This document shows, in pieces, positions 6,500 through 17,366 of a DNA stretch of 24,988 nucleotides (the first letter of the stretch is position 1; every line of letters starts with the position of its first letter). Source of the DNA: Terana coerulea (taxonomy: Eukaryota; Basidiomycota; Agaricomycetes; Polyporales; Phanerochaetaceae); assembly GCA_024811115.1 (NCBI GenBank), contig JAKOGH010000190.1, positions 1-24,988 of the forward strand, read 5' to 3'. A program made the translations under genes and the position numbers. A model generated the notes under the pieces. It was not told the DNA's origin, ran no database searches, and saw only the letters and a list, made by a program, of their open reading frames with translations.

Positions 6500-9220
6500 G
6501 TGTGATCGTAGAGCGTAGTGATGAAAAAGGCAATTTCTGGGGTTTCCGGCGCTCAGGGGCGCTTACCAGTGTATCACCAGCGTCTACCACGACGAGGCAG
6601 ACTCTGCAGCCGTCTTGCCGCAGGTTTCGCTTATGGAGCTGCACCAGTGTCTCGGATACGCCTCTTTCGCATATTTGCGAAAGATGATCAAAGGGCTCCT
6701 TTCGCGGGTATCGAGGTCGATCCTGAGCAGCAGCTTGAAGGGGAGTGTACCGTCTGCATGCGTGCTAAGGCAGTGTGCAAGCCTGTCACTTCACATCGGT
6801 CCTCTCTGTGCTGCAAGAACTTTGGCGACCGCATCCACATGGATGTCTGGGATCCTGCCTCTATTCAGACAACTAGCCACTGCCGGTACTTGCTCACTAT
6901 GCTCGATGACACCACACTCTGGCTCGAGCAGCCTTTACTTTGCACCAAGGATGAAGCCTTCGCGAAGTATGTCAGCTATGAGGCTCATCTTTACATGCAG
7001 CATGGCGTGAAGATCAAGGCTGTCCAGTCGGACCGGCGGTGGCGAGTTTACTGGGACTGACTTCTTCGACCATCTCACGCATCAGGGTATAGTCCAGCGG
7101 CTTACAGTGCACGACACGCCTCAGCACAATGGCTCCGCCAAGCAAACTCACAGTACAATTCTGAACATTGTCTGTGCCCTCCTCATCTCGTTGGGCTTGC
7201 CTCGCACACTCTGGGGCAAGGCTAAGCAGCATGCCATCTGGCTTTTCAATCATACTCTCCATTCTGGGATCAATTTTGCTACACCCTTCGAGTGCCGCTT
7301 TGAAAAGAAGCCCAACCTGTCCGACATGCATCCCTTTAGGTCAATCTGCTTCATCAAGCTCAAAGACACAAGCAAGATTGATGCACGTGCAGTCAAGTGC
7401 CGTTGGCTTGGCTTCGATTCGACGTTGAATGGCTATCGTGTCTACTGGCCGTCTCAGTGCAAGATCTCATTCGAGGGTGATGTCACCTTCTCGTCTCAGG
7501 AGGTTCCACTCCTTGAGGAGGAGGATTACAGTTTTGATGACATCCCGAACAATGCACACAATGACATTTCAGTCAAGGAGCAGAACTCTGACAACGAAGA
7601 CACCCCTCAGCCTTCGCCTGAATCCTTTGACCCTTCCCCACACCTTCGCCGCTCGATGAGAATTTGCACTCTGCAGGGTGGTACAGCAATCTCTGATGAT
7701 GAAGTCAACAAGGATGTTCACGTCCTGGAGGCGAACCTTGAAGCAGCTCACTCTGAGATGCTAGGTCTTGATCTCCGAACACACCAGGAAGCTCTTCGCA
7801 GTCAGTACGCACCTCAGTAGCCGGACACTATAGACGACGAGGTCTCTTAACTCCTGTCTCGCAATTCCTGAGAGTATGCTGATCCTCCTGATGGCGCAAA
7901 TGTCATTGGCTCTCGCTGGGTCTACAAAGCAAAGCTTGATGCACTGAGCGCTATCTCAGCCTTCTGCGCACGTCTCGTTGCACAAGGATTCACTTAAGTT
8001 GAGGGAATCGACTTCTTCTCAGATGATACCTTCGCTCTAGTGGCGAAGATGTCTTCGCAGCATGCGAACGCAGCTCTGGCTGCTCGACTCAGTTACTTCT
8101 TGGGCCAGAAAAACATCTGATTGGCTTTTCTCTATGGGTGACTGAAGCCTGATGAGATCATCTACATGCATCCGCTGCCAGCTGTGACTCTCAAAGGCAT
8201 CAAGCCTAGTCAAGTCCTTTGTCTCAAAGTTGCGCTCTATGGGCTGAAGCAGGTAGGCTGACGCTGGGCTTTGGTCCTTTGTGAGATTATGACTGACTGC
8301 GGTCTTACTTGCTTTGAGCATGATTATGCCATATTCTTTCGGCACCTTCCTGGCAGGCATATCGCCATTATCTTTGCCCACATTGACGACCTCACTCTCA
8401 TTGCTCCAGAGGCAAAGATTCTCCAGCACATAAGCAACAAAATCGACTCACACGTCTAAGCGACGCCATTCAAGGATCTTTGCTGGCTGCTTGGTATGGC
8501 CATCACTCGTGACCTTGAGAAGCGTATGCTTTCGTTCTCTCAACATGCTTACATCGACCAGATTATCAGTCGGTACAGTTTCGAGAACATCAAGCCGCTT
8601 GCTATCCCGATGGACCTGCATGTGCAGTTGTCCAAGGATAACTGTGCGTCTACCCCAGAGAAGGTTGCCACCATGCGTCATAAGCCCTATCGTCAGGCAC
8701 TTGGCATGCTCATGTATGCCACAGTCGCTACTTGACCCAACATCTTGTACGCCATCTCTCAGCTCGCGCGCTATTCAGAGAACCCGAGTATGCACCACTG
8801 GAACCAGCTCTGTCATATCTACGTGTACCTCAAGGGCACGCACGACTTCGCTCTCACCTTTGGAGGCGATAGCAGCGAGCCCTTGATTGGCTACTTCAAC
8901 GCTGATGGTATGAGTACCGAAGGATGTCAGGCCATTTTGGGCTATGCTTTCCTCATTGACAGTGCCATTTCCTGGTCGTCAAAATGATAGGAAATTGTGG
9001 CACAGTTGACTTCTGAGGCCGAGTATGTCGCTCTCGCACATATTGCAAAGAGGCGCTCTGGCTTCGCAGCTACCTCACTGAGGTCTGGCTCATGCCCTCT
9101 GACGTAATGACACTCTACTCGGACAACCAAAGCGCCATTGCCCTAGCCAAGGACGACTGCTTCTACTCTTGCACTAAACATATCAACATTCATTTTTATT
9201 TTATTTGCTACCATATTTGA
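6500..9220 (+). pseudogene. Ty1/Copia polyprotein relic (GAG-pre-integrase, integrase, RT, RNase H)
   Basis: The order of domains is that of Ty1/Copia pol. A pre-integrase segment (ELHQCLGYASFAYLRKM, about 6637) is followed by the zinc-finger remnant CTVCMRAKAVC (6749-6781). The integrase core has HMDVWD (about 6837) and SDRGGEF (about 7030, after correcting a 1-bp frameshift near 7036), then HDTPQHNGSAKQ (about 7110), where the usual catalytic Glu of the NGxAE motif is Lys. Reverse transcriptase motifs include RLVAQGFT, a HIDDL version of the YVDDL box (about 8381) and LKQxGxRW. RNase H signatures are LTSEAEYVAL (about 9008) and YSDNQSAIAL (about 9118). From about 7040 to 9046 one frame is kept but interrupted by eleven stops (7818, 7848, 7869, 7995, 8118, 8139, 8259, 8457, 8733, 8985, 8988). 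A further 1-bp frameshift lies near 9047. No flanking LTR pair was found, so the copy is incomplete and inactive. Confidence 0.9.
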
Positions 9221-9352
9221 CCACAAGAATGTCACAAATTTCCCCCAGCGCTAGTCCACAGCGCTTAAAGTGTAACATCAAGTCACGAGACATGTCACCA
9301 AGTTATCACACAGTGTTACAAGATGCTAGATCAGTTTCAGGCTCCAAACCAG

Positions 9353-10112
9353 CGGCCTTGCGGCCTCGTTCATCCAAATCCCTCTATATAGTGCATGACA
9401 CATATGTGATTACGATGCATCATGTGACTATAGTTTTGAACCTTATTTTATGAAGAGGCCGCAAGGCCGGCTGGCAAACAATGTTGTGGGAAAGCTTGGT
9501 AAGCAGAGTAGCATGCATCTGTTCGACGCGCCGTCCCGCTTAGCACATGAAGGACGCGTCCTGGTAAACAACATGCTACTCCTGAGCACTACAAATCATT
9601 GGGACAGCACCATATTTAAGTGAGAAGGCAGACAGTGAGTCAACTATTGTGTGGATAGTGTTCATTGAGATGGTAAGGCTGCGGTGCAGAGTTCAGATTC
9701 CTTGGCGCTGAAATGCTAGCCAGTGCTGCGCTCTGAGAGCTGCTACCTCGGCTGCGAGGGTTTTCATATGCAGCTTGGTGGCACACACAAAAGTAAATAC
9801 TTGAGATTTGCATACCCTAACAAAGTGTCCATAAATTCACAAAACTTGGCTATGAATACTTGCCGTAAAGTCAGACAGCCTGCGTATCCTTCATTGCTAG
9901 GAAGGTGATCAGAAACTCCCGATGGAGTGTACTTGACGTGCAGCAAGCGTCGCAGTGATAATAGAAAGCGTATTACTGAGGACATAGGTGAACTCGACTG
10001 GACCAGGAGTCGACGCGCTTGGAATGAGACGTGAGCCCTGCTTACCAAGCATTCCCACGACATTGTTTGCCAGCCTGCCTTGTGTGCTCTTCAAAGTGTT
10101 TAGGTTAAAACT
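9353..10112. repeat. Inverted-repeat pair, possible decayed MITE
   Basis: A segment at about 9430-9507 (with GGCTGGCAAACAATGT and GCTTGGTAAGCAG) recurs in inverted orientation at about 10037-10112, with strong similarity over some 46 bp and weaker similarity outside it. A second pair of 15-bp inverted arms (9353-9367 and 9455-9469, GGCCTTGCGG core) flanks 87 bp at the left side. No reading frame of note lies inside. It may be a foldback or MITE inserted after the Copia relic; the ends and any target duplication are not clear. Confidence 0.45.
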
Positions 10113-10335
10113 GGGTTTCAAATACATCGGCGCTTAAAATTTGGCTGCGAGCCATCAGCGGGAACTCAATATGTGGCATGGCACATTCAGTGTTCATGTT
10201 CTTTCAGAATTAGTTTTGAACGAGCACGCAAGGCAGTGCTGGTTTGGAGCCTGGATCAGTTTGCCATGTGCTTGTTGCATGGACATTAGGGATATGCCTT
10301 ATATGAACGTAGGATCCAGGACTCAGGTCTGGAAC

Positions 10336-10760
10336 TGTTCTGGACTATGATCTCAGTATGATGTCAGTATAACATCATGGACTGGTAGTGTACAGTAGCT
10401 CGATTAGGACATCTAGATAGTGTTGATGTTAGTATGATAGCTAGGTCAGGATCCGATAAGGGAGTTAGAGCGGTGGTATGCTCTGGAGCCTTAGTCAGAC
10501 GTCACCTGACTGTATCAGTCAGCATATGGTATTGGAGGTCTTAGATAGTGTCTGGGGTCCCTCACATGTATATAAGGAGGCTGGTCTGGGGGCTAAACCC
10601 CCAGACTCAACAACATTGTTGATTCATATTCACTCTACTAGCTCTACTCAAGTCCCTCTGCTTTCCCTACTTCTTTCAAAGTCATCCCAGCAGGTGAGTA
10701 TTATAGTTTTATGATAAAGAACCTCATCATTGTCTATTGCCCTACCGACAATATGGTCAG
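10336..10760 (+). promoter_or_regulatory. LTR-like promoter and leader
   Basis: A TATATAAGG box (about 10569) is followed at 10584-10606 by a perfect 9-bp hairpin (GTCTGGGGG, loop CTAAA, CCCCCAGAC). After it come an AACAACATTGTTG palindrome, a pyrimidine-rich leader and a GTGAGT splice-donor-like site at about 10694. Repeated CAGTATGATGTCAGTATAAC-like motifs lie upstream of the box. This arrangement is typical of a retrotransposon LTR, and it may be a solo LTR or the 3' LTR of the Copia relic upstream. The exact LTR ends could not be fixed because no second copy is present. Confidence 0.4.
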
Positions 10761-11069
10761 CTGATACCTTTACGAAGGCGCTTCCTTTGATGAAGGCCAA
10801 GCACTTCGCTTCTCCCTTAGGCCTCGCAAAGGCTTGAAGGGAGTGTCAAAGTTGGAAACTGAGTGCAGGCGCATAGGCATGCATATGCGCGTTGCGCATA
10901 GACGTTCTAGTGCATCAGTGCATCAGCACCACAAAGTCTATTGATTCTCTAGTACGGACTTGTTCTGTTTACCCTCTGACTCATTCTTTGTTTCTGTCCC
11001 TTAATTTCTAGGCTCACTACAAGCAACCAATCACTCTCTTATATACCCACTCTCTCCATTTGAGCACCC

Positions 11070-11233
11070 TCAGAGACTTTCCCTTACTCTGAGCGTGTGT
11101 AGCTCTTTGTTCTCACTGACACGTCATATACTCACATACCGCTGTAGTTCGGACTGACTGTCCATTTGTTAGGTGTATACATATCAGAGACTTTCCCTTA
11201 CTCTGAGCTTCAGACTGACTGACCATTTATTAG
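11070..11233 (+). repeat. Short duplicated segment
   Basis: A 25-bp block at 11070-11094 is repeated exactly at 11184-11208; it starts TCAGAGACTTTCC and ends CTCTGAGC. A second block (GACTGACTG-N-CCATTT) occurs at about 11152-11172 and again at 11212-11233. The blocks are interleaved, which fits a decayed local duplication. The surroundings (10761-11299) hold no recognisable gene. Confidence 0.6.
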
Positions 11234-11299
11234 CCTCATGTGCACCCACCTTGCGAGCCGGACCCTTGCAAACTCTGATATCAACCTATATCTTTGTTA

Positions 11300-11495
11300 A
11301 AGGATATGTTGGCAGGTAGTCATTATTAGACAGAAGCAGCAGGCTGCTATTGTCAATGCAATTGGTAACTAGGGTCCTGGGAAAGCTAAAAGCAAGACTA
11401 CCAATAAAATGCACATGTGAGTGACGAATCTTGCCCTGTCGTAGTGTCGAAGAACACACTCACCTGAAAGTTGAACAAAAGGCAGGTGTCGTCGC
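11300..11495 (+). pseudogene. Degenerate copy of an unidentified coding repeat
   Basis: This stretch aligns with 18035-18212. In the other copy the protein reads KQKLAVVSVGKKYSELKEP and later THMKVEWKAGVVA; here the equivalent reads are QAAIVNAIGN, KTTNKMHM and THLKVEQKAGVVA, broken by stops and a frameshift. The similarity ends at the point where the hAT MITE begins (11495/11496), so the MITE interrupted this copy. The family is not recognised. It may be the C-terminal part of a mobile-element protein or of a host multigene family. Confidence 0.5.
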
Positions 11496-12163
11496 TAGTG
11501 TTGCCAAAGTTCAGTTCAGTTCGGTGATTTAGAACCAGAACCAATGAACTGAATCATGTAGTTTAGTTCAGTTCGGTTCTGGTTTGGCCTTTAGGTAACT
11601 TGGTTCAGTTTTAGTTTGGGGCATGGCTGTCACGCTTGAACCAAGTTCAAACCAGTTTGAACCATGAACCATGTACATGTTATGTAGTGTATTTGTACTG
11701 AGATTCATAGAGAAAAGTACATGAACTTACTTACTGTAGCATGTTTAAACTATTTTTTCATTATTGTGCTTGTAAACTAAGGACCAAATATCACTCTGCT
11801 TATGTTTTGGTATATATATGATGCTATCAATAGCTGCCAAAAATGGCAACTGGCAGCCTCTATCAGACACTGAGCTTCAAAATGTCATAATATAAGGCTT
11901 TTGCACTATACAAACCCTTCTAAATGTCAATATATAACTCTATTATGACCTATCATTGCAATTATACTGATTTAACAGAGTAAAGCAGATTTACACATGG
12001 TTCAATGGTTCAAACCATTTCAAACCCTGAACCGAACCGACTGAACCAGTTTATGCTAGATTAGTTCAGTTCGGTTCTGGTTTGGCTACTAAACGCTTGG
12101 TTCTGGTTCTGGTTCTGATAAAAATGGGCCTGAACTGAACTAAACTGAACTTTGGCAACACTA
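11496..12163. mobile_element. hAT-type MITE, copy 1 (668 bp)
   Basis: The element begins TAGTGTTGCC and ends GGCAACACTA, with similarity of the ends extending over more than 20 bp. Both ends are packed with GAACC/GGTTC subterminal repeats. The interior matches the second copy (19790-20427) in reverse orientation, including a GCTGCC/GGCAGC hairpin. There is no transposase frame. The flanking 8-mers (GTCGTCGC and GCAAGGGC) do not match, so the target duplication has decayed or the flank was rearranged. Confidence 0.85.
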
Positions 12164-14328
12164 GCAAGGGCAAACATGGAAGATAGAGGTTGGGGGATAA
12201 GAAAGGGAAAGTGACATTGCGAAGGCATTTGATGGAGCCATCACTACTTTAGAGCAGACCTGATCAACCTCGTGGGCCACCGTTGAGGCTGCTCTTCAGC
12301 TGGCATAGTGGGCATGGAACTTGAATAAGTGAAACATAGCTGTAACTTATTGTCTTGGCTGTCTTCACATGAATGTGTAATAGTTGGTATGGGCTTGAAC
12401 TAGTTGTGAAGGCTTATGGGGATGTTTAAAAATGATAGAGTATATTACTACAAGAGCAAACTGCCCTTTGGCCTATAGTGGTGAATAAATGTAGGCAGTT
12501 GTGGGAGGAATGGAAGCCTGAATTGAGGATGAACCCATTCGCGACGGAGACATACCTTGGTTTCTGAAGAGTCCTATTGTAGCCTCGTCTCGTAGTGCTA
12601 TCTTACATGCCCCCAACAGCATCTTGAGTGTGCTGACTCTGCAGTAGATGGCGTCAATAGCTCCAGAAGCCTCTGAAAGCCTGTGTCGTGGTAGTGAGCC
12701 CTTATAGTGCTTGCAGGCAGTGTCAAGTAAAATTTGCACATAACCCCGCAAACATGTCTGCTAAGGTGTGAGAGGAGTGGTCAAATCAAATGGCAGCTAG
12801 TAGGTCATCTGCGAGATAGCCGGAGGTGGACAGGCCTGATCAAGTGAAGCAAGCACTGGTTTTTGTTTAACCTTGGACCGAGTCGTACTTAATGACCACT
12901 GCCAGCGCTGCTACGTTGTGAGAAAGCTTGCGGGAAAGTGTAAGACACTGTATATATAGCCGTTGGGTATGGCTACAGGTATTGTGGTAGAGCTACATAG
13001 GTGTGTACGCTCTGCTACTGATTGCTATTTAGCTTTCTGTGATTGCTACTGAGTGCTACCCATGCTACCGGGGCGCTCATAGTAGGTGCTTTGCTACAGA
13101 GCAAAACCATGTTTCCTGATGTAGGCATAGCACAGTGCAAGTGAGTATAGTGCATAGTGCATGAGCTTACCTGCACAGTACAAGTAGTTTGTTATGTTAG
13201 GTAGCTTAGTCTTGTATGTAGATAACTGAATATGCAATACAGAGCATCAGGTTAAATTAAGAAGGGGGATTTCTCAGATGACTAGTCAAGCAGTAGCGGT
13301 ATTATAGCTGCATGTAAGGAAAAAAATTGGACAGTAAGGAAACAAATAGCTGAGAAATAGGACTAATTGCCCTAATATATAGAATAATTAAGACAATTAG
13401 CAAAGAACCTCACTAAACTGCCTTATTGGCCTTATGTATCTATTTATCTAGTTGTGTTACTTTGATGCTTATGTGCAATGAATTAGTGCTTATCAGCATG
13501 CATTAGGCAGGAATAGTAAGGGTTTTTTTCAGATGTAGTGACTCACAGTGAAATCCTTGTAAGTCTGCACACCGTCTTATAGTGTTTTACTGGGCTTACC
13601 TTCTGTGCACGTTTCTAGCGCTTCTATCCTCACATATATCATCGGCGATATCGGACTTAGGAAGCCCGGGACCGTCAGAGGAGTACATGGACCCACAACG
13701 GCAGAAGCGGAATATATGTACGCGACAATGGATCCTGATGCGCGGGAAAGCTGATCTGGGCACCGCAGAGATGGAAAGGTTCACCTGCGACTTCATTCTC
13801 CACACTGCGCGAGCACGAGTGCATATCAAGTGTGCCTCCTGCACTCACTGCCGTATTTAAGAACCAAGCTCTAGACATCTGACTCATGGCGTCAGTTCTA
13901 ACCAAGAATCTCTGAGAAACAAACAATCTTCCAAACGGCCAGATCTTCCCTTTCATATCATACAGCAGTGCGGACGACGAAGCCCCGGTACCTTCTTCTC
14001 TGACACCTCTGTGAGCTAAGGGTACAAGGGAGCCAGGACATCAGAGGCTGTTATTGATTGTGAGGCGCATTTTGCAGTGCTGTGCCGCCGGACGTGGAAA
14101 TTGACTTCTCTCTCAGGGGTGAATACGCACGTCTGCTGCGAGACAAAGTCCTGGACAAAATAGCACTCAAATCGTCCTAAGCCGATAGAAGGTATCCGAT
14201 GAAAGGCAGCCACATATTGCATGTGCGCTCCGTACAATTATATCGCATACTATGCGATGTTCTACACGTAGATCGATACCGTACACAAAATACAAATCCA
14301 AGGATACCGAGAAAAAACGGAGACAGGT
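12164..14328. other. Region without a confident gene
   Basis: No domain is recognised over about 2.1 kb. At 12200-12330 a plus-strand read (FDGAITTLEQ, STSWATVEAALQLA) is protein-like but broken by stops, probably a relic. Between 12909 and 13095 GCTAC occurs about eight times, possibly subterminal repeats of a decayed DNA transposon. The DNA from 13140 to 13560 is AT-rich and unremarkable. The frame at 13582-13860 starts with GTG rather than ATG; its hydrophobic beginning resembles a signal peptide, but no gene can be supported. Confidence 0.3.
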
Positions 14329-14552
14329 GATGAGATTTAAATGTTGTAGGATGAATAGTGCTGCAAAACGAGTGGTTAACCAATAGCTCGTTGAGATGAG
14401 ACGCTGCGAGCAGCAGCGACATACATGTTCTGATCTTATAGTCGGGGCTGGATGATGAGACTCAAATGGCGTAGGTTGAATAGTGCTACAAAACGAGATG
14501 ATTAGCCGATAGCTCGTTGAGGTGAGGCGCTGCGACATACATATGCTGATCT
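14329..14552. repeat. Tandem duplication of about 125-bp period
   Basis: The segment 14329-14436 is repeated at 14454-14552. Shared blocks are AATAGTGCT-N-CAAAACGAG, ATAGCTCGTTGA and GACATACAT. The copies differ at many positions, so the duplication is not recent. It lies just downstream of the BTB gene. Confidence 0.65.
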
Positions 14553-14705
14553 CGTTCGTCAGAATACTGGGCGCATGATATTGGGGATGCCGAGGCGATA
14601 CAATGAAGTGAGGGAGGCTGTGTAACCAGTGTAAGCACAAAGCACTCCGAGAAAGTAGAAACTCGCTCACTGCATGGACTGTGTTTGGGACCGCAGTCAA
14701 GCACT

Positions 14706-15897
14706 CTATAACTTGGAGTCCGGGGATGGAGCAGCACACATAGTGAATCGGACCTGAGGCCGGTTGCGAATATCAGCGTCGCAGGCAAAGGAGGTGAGAA
14801 AAGTAACATACACCATCGACAGCATGTTGAACACGCCGAGCGAGAATGCGATGGAACTCAATCACGTCCTCCATCGCCCGCTTACGGCATTGAGGACAGT
14901 GGGACCACACCGCGGCGTTCTTGCTCCCTGCGGCCGTCTTCATCAAGGCCTCGGGTGACGGATAGGCGCGGAGCTTCTCTGACAAGTCCCAAAGGTAGTC
15001 GACCCATGAGAGGCCCGCGCAGCGCTCTGTTCCATCAGCGACACGGACGATTTGGTGCTCCTTCCCGCCATGGAGAGGGTCGAAGAACACCCAGTCTCGA
15101 CGCGGAAGCCAATCCACTATTACATTCCGCTCCGGGGATAATGTAAAGACAGCCTTGGCCGCAGCCTCACCACAGGATTTGCGATACTCCAGGAGCCAAA
15201 GGAGCTCACACACATCCATATGCGTGCCCTGCGCCGCCGGCTTGACCCACAAATAAGACGGGATGGGCTCCGACAAAGAGTGCTTCGCGGCCAACATCAT
15301 TCCTTCGAGCCACGGCTGAGCGTGTCGACAGGCCTGGAGGTAGAGGCCGAAGATGGTGCGGCGCATAACGCTCTCGTAGCGTATGTCATCCAGCACAGTG
15401 TTGCAAAGAATCCTGTACTTGAATGCGGCGTGTAGGATGGAGGCGTACTGCATGTCCGAGTACTGCTCTTGTCCGTACGTGCATCTGAGCGCTCCGTCCG
15501 GCCCCTGGAGTCGATACGCCACACGCAGGACAGCTTCTAACGTTCGGCTGTCCTCATCCATCTTGATGACTTGAGCACCATTCATGGTGTCCGAGGCGGC
15601 GTTACAAGGCCTAAGAGCGGCAGAACTTGAGAGACGGGGCTGGAGTATAGGGATGTAGCAGTTGATGTCTTGAGACCGGACACGGTGCTGGACGCTATCC
15701 GATGAGAGTAGCACAACGTCGGCGTCGGCGAGGTCAAATGGCGCGGACGCTATCTTCGGATGTGGCTGCTGGAATTTTCGTAAGGCAGGCGGAGGACGTC
15801 TGGGATCGGTTGAAGAGGGCGTATCCCCGTCTGACCGGGAACGCTTGGGGCGGGAATCTTGAACGGTCGGCAACTTCACGGTGGACATGGTGGACAT
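14706..15897 (-). CDS. BTB/POZ domain protein
   Basis: The gene encodes a member of the large basidiomycete family of BTB/POZ proteins, which typically mediate protein-protein contacts and may act as adaptors for ubiquitin ligases; the partner here is unknown. An open frame of 374 codons starts at ATG 15897, with a second ATG three codons later. A basic, Ser/Pro-rich N-terminus of about 50 residues precedes the domain signature PFDLADADVVLLSSDSV (near residue 53) and KMDEDSRTLEAVLRVAYRL (near residue 112). A Cys pair (CPQCRKRAMEDV) lies near the C-terminus. The frame continues into a likely intron: donor GTATGT at 14811, branch CTGAT near 14775, acceptor CAG ending at 14754 (58 bp). Splicing gives exons 15897-14812 and 14753-14706 and a tail ending PSPDSKL. 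The unspliced frame would stop at 14773. The domain core is divergent but the family call is good. Confidence 0.8.
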
Positions 15898-16393
15898 GTT
15901 GTAGATGCTTGAATAGATACACGTCAGTAAAGCGTGCGGATAAGCACGGAAATAGCTTCAACGACATACGCAAGAGGCTCAATGAACGAGGTATCGTCGG
16001 TGAGAGGCAACGGAAAGGGATCGCAAGACGAACGAGACGGTGAGACGGTGGTGGGTTGGAAGAAGGGGACGGGTGTCGTAGGACTTCCTCGATGCCCAGA
16101 GGAGCGGGGATTCAAAAACGAACGTTGGCTTCGGAGTGGATGACGTCTGTCCGTGTCAAGCTCGGGCAGGGCTTGCGTCCCATTGCGGCGAGATGTTTGG
16201 GTCTGTGTCGACCACCAACTTGACACAGCAGAATCATATTTATTCCTGTCTTCAAGCCCCGCCAGACGGATGGAACAACGAGTGGGATTCTTGTTTGTCG
16301 AGGGAGCGAGCCTGGGCAGCTGCCAGAAGTAGAAGGTGAGCTAGATCGGGACGAGTGACCGCCACCACGCGACAGGAAAAGCGTGACGCGCGT
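15898..16393. other. Intergenic region between the BTB gene and unit C
   Basis: About 500 bp separate the BTB start codon from the dyad of unit C, which faces away from it. Short frames on both strands have no family signature. It presumably holds the BTB promoter; no clear TATA box was found for that gene. Confidence 0.4.
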
Positions 16394-16454
16394 TGTTTAT
16401 TCAAAATAAACATGCGGCTGACGCGCGTGACCCCGCCCGTCCTCCAGCGTATAA
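16394..16454 (+). promoter_or_regulatory. Dyad plus TATA promoter of unit C
   Basis: The perfect dyad TGTTTATT-CAA-AATAAACA is at 16394-16412 and a TATAAG box starts at 16450, 38 bp downstream. Arms and spacing match units A and B, while the three central bases differ in each copy. The remaining flanks differ between copies, so the dyad is the most conserved upstream element. Confidence 0.6.
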
Positions 16455-16574
16455 GTACCACGACATTCCCCACATATCTCCTCACCACCTCTCCCTCTTA
16501 CACCTCACTCCCAGCCTTCGAGGCGCCGAGGGTGTTGTACTCCGCACTCAACCACTCCTTCCTCCGTTCTTCCT

Positions 16575-17295
16575 TCTCTATTCACCTCGCTCCTCCAGCG
16601 ACCCCTGGTAGCGAGCCTCCGTCAGCCTTCTCGAGTTCGTCGCGGATCCAGCCATTTTGGCGTACCTGGACACGACTATTCTCCATTCACCTCGCTCATC
16701 CAGCTGTCCCTGGTAGCGAGCTCCCGTCAGCCCTCTCGACTCTGTTGCGGATCCAGCCATTTGGCGTACCTGGACGTGACCTCCCTCCATCCACCTCGCT
16801 CATCCAGTTATCCCTGGTAGCGAGCATCCGTCAGCCCTCTCCACTTCGTCGCTGATCCAGCCATTCTGGCGTACCTGGAAGCGACTGTCCTCCTTCCTTT
16901 CTCTTTCCTCCGTTCTTCCTTCTCTGTTCACCTCGCTCATCCAGCAACCCCTGGTAGCGAGCATCCGTCAGTCATCTCCACCTCGTCGCTGATCCAGCCA
17001 TTCAGGCGTACCTGGAAGCGATCGTCCTCCGTCCTTTCTCTTTCCTGTTCTCTTCCGCCGCCATCCACCTCGCTCATCCAGTTGTCCCTGGTAGCGAGCA
17101 TCCGTCAGCCCTCTCCACTTCGTCGCTGATCCAGCCATTCAGGCGTACCTGGAAGCGACTGTCCTCCTTCCCTGCTCTTTCCTCCGTTCTTCCTTCTCTA
17201 TTCACCTCGCTCCTCCAGCGACCCCTGGTAGCGAGCATCCGTCAGCCCTCTCCACTTCGTCGCTGATCCAGCCGTACCTGGAAGCGAACATCCTC
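16575..17295 (+). repeat. Tandem array C, six units of about 105-140 bp
   Basis: Six units each contain CACCTCGCT, CCAG, CTGGTAGCGAG, GATCCAGCC and GTACCTGGA blocks. Within each unit CTCGCT plus CCAG can pair with CTGG plus AGCGAG to form a hairpin whose 6-nt loop differs between units (CGACCC, CTGTCC, TTATCC, CAACCC, TTGTCC, CGACCC) while the stem does not. Units differ in length through a pyrimidine-rich spacer (CCTTTCTCTTTCC-like). The array is unrelated in sequence to A and B and keeps no reading frame. Confidence 0.85.
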
Positions 17296-17366
17296 CTTCT
17301 CCTCTTCCTCTCCTCTTTCTCCTTGTATGCCGTAGAGATTCAGTCATGTTGGCTGGGGCGATGTAT

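Noticed and set aside
13582..13860. Secreted protein with a signal-peptide-like N-terminus
   Set aside because: The frame begins with GTG, not ATG, and there is no supporting gene structure.
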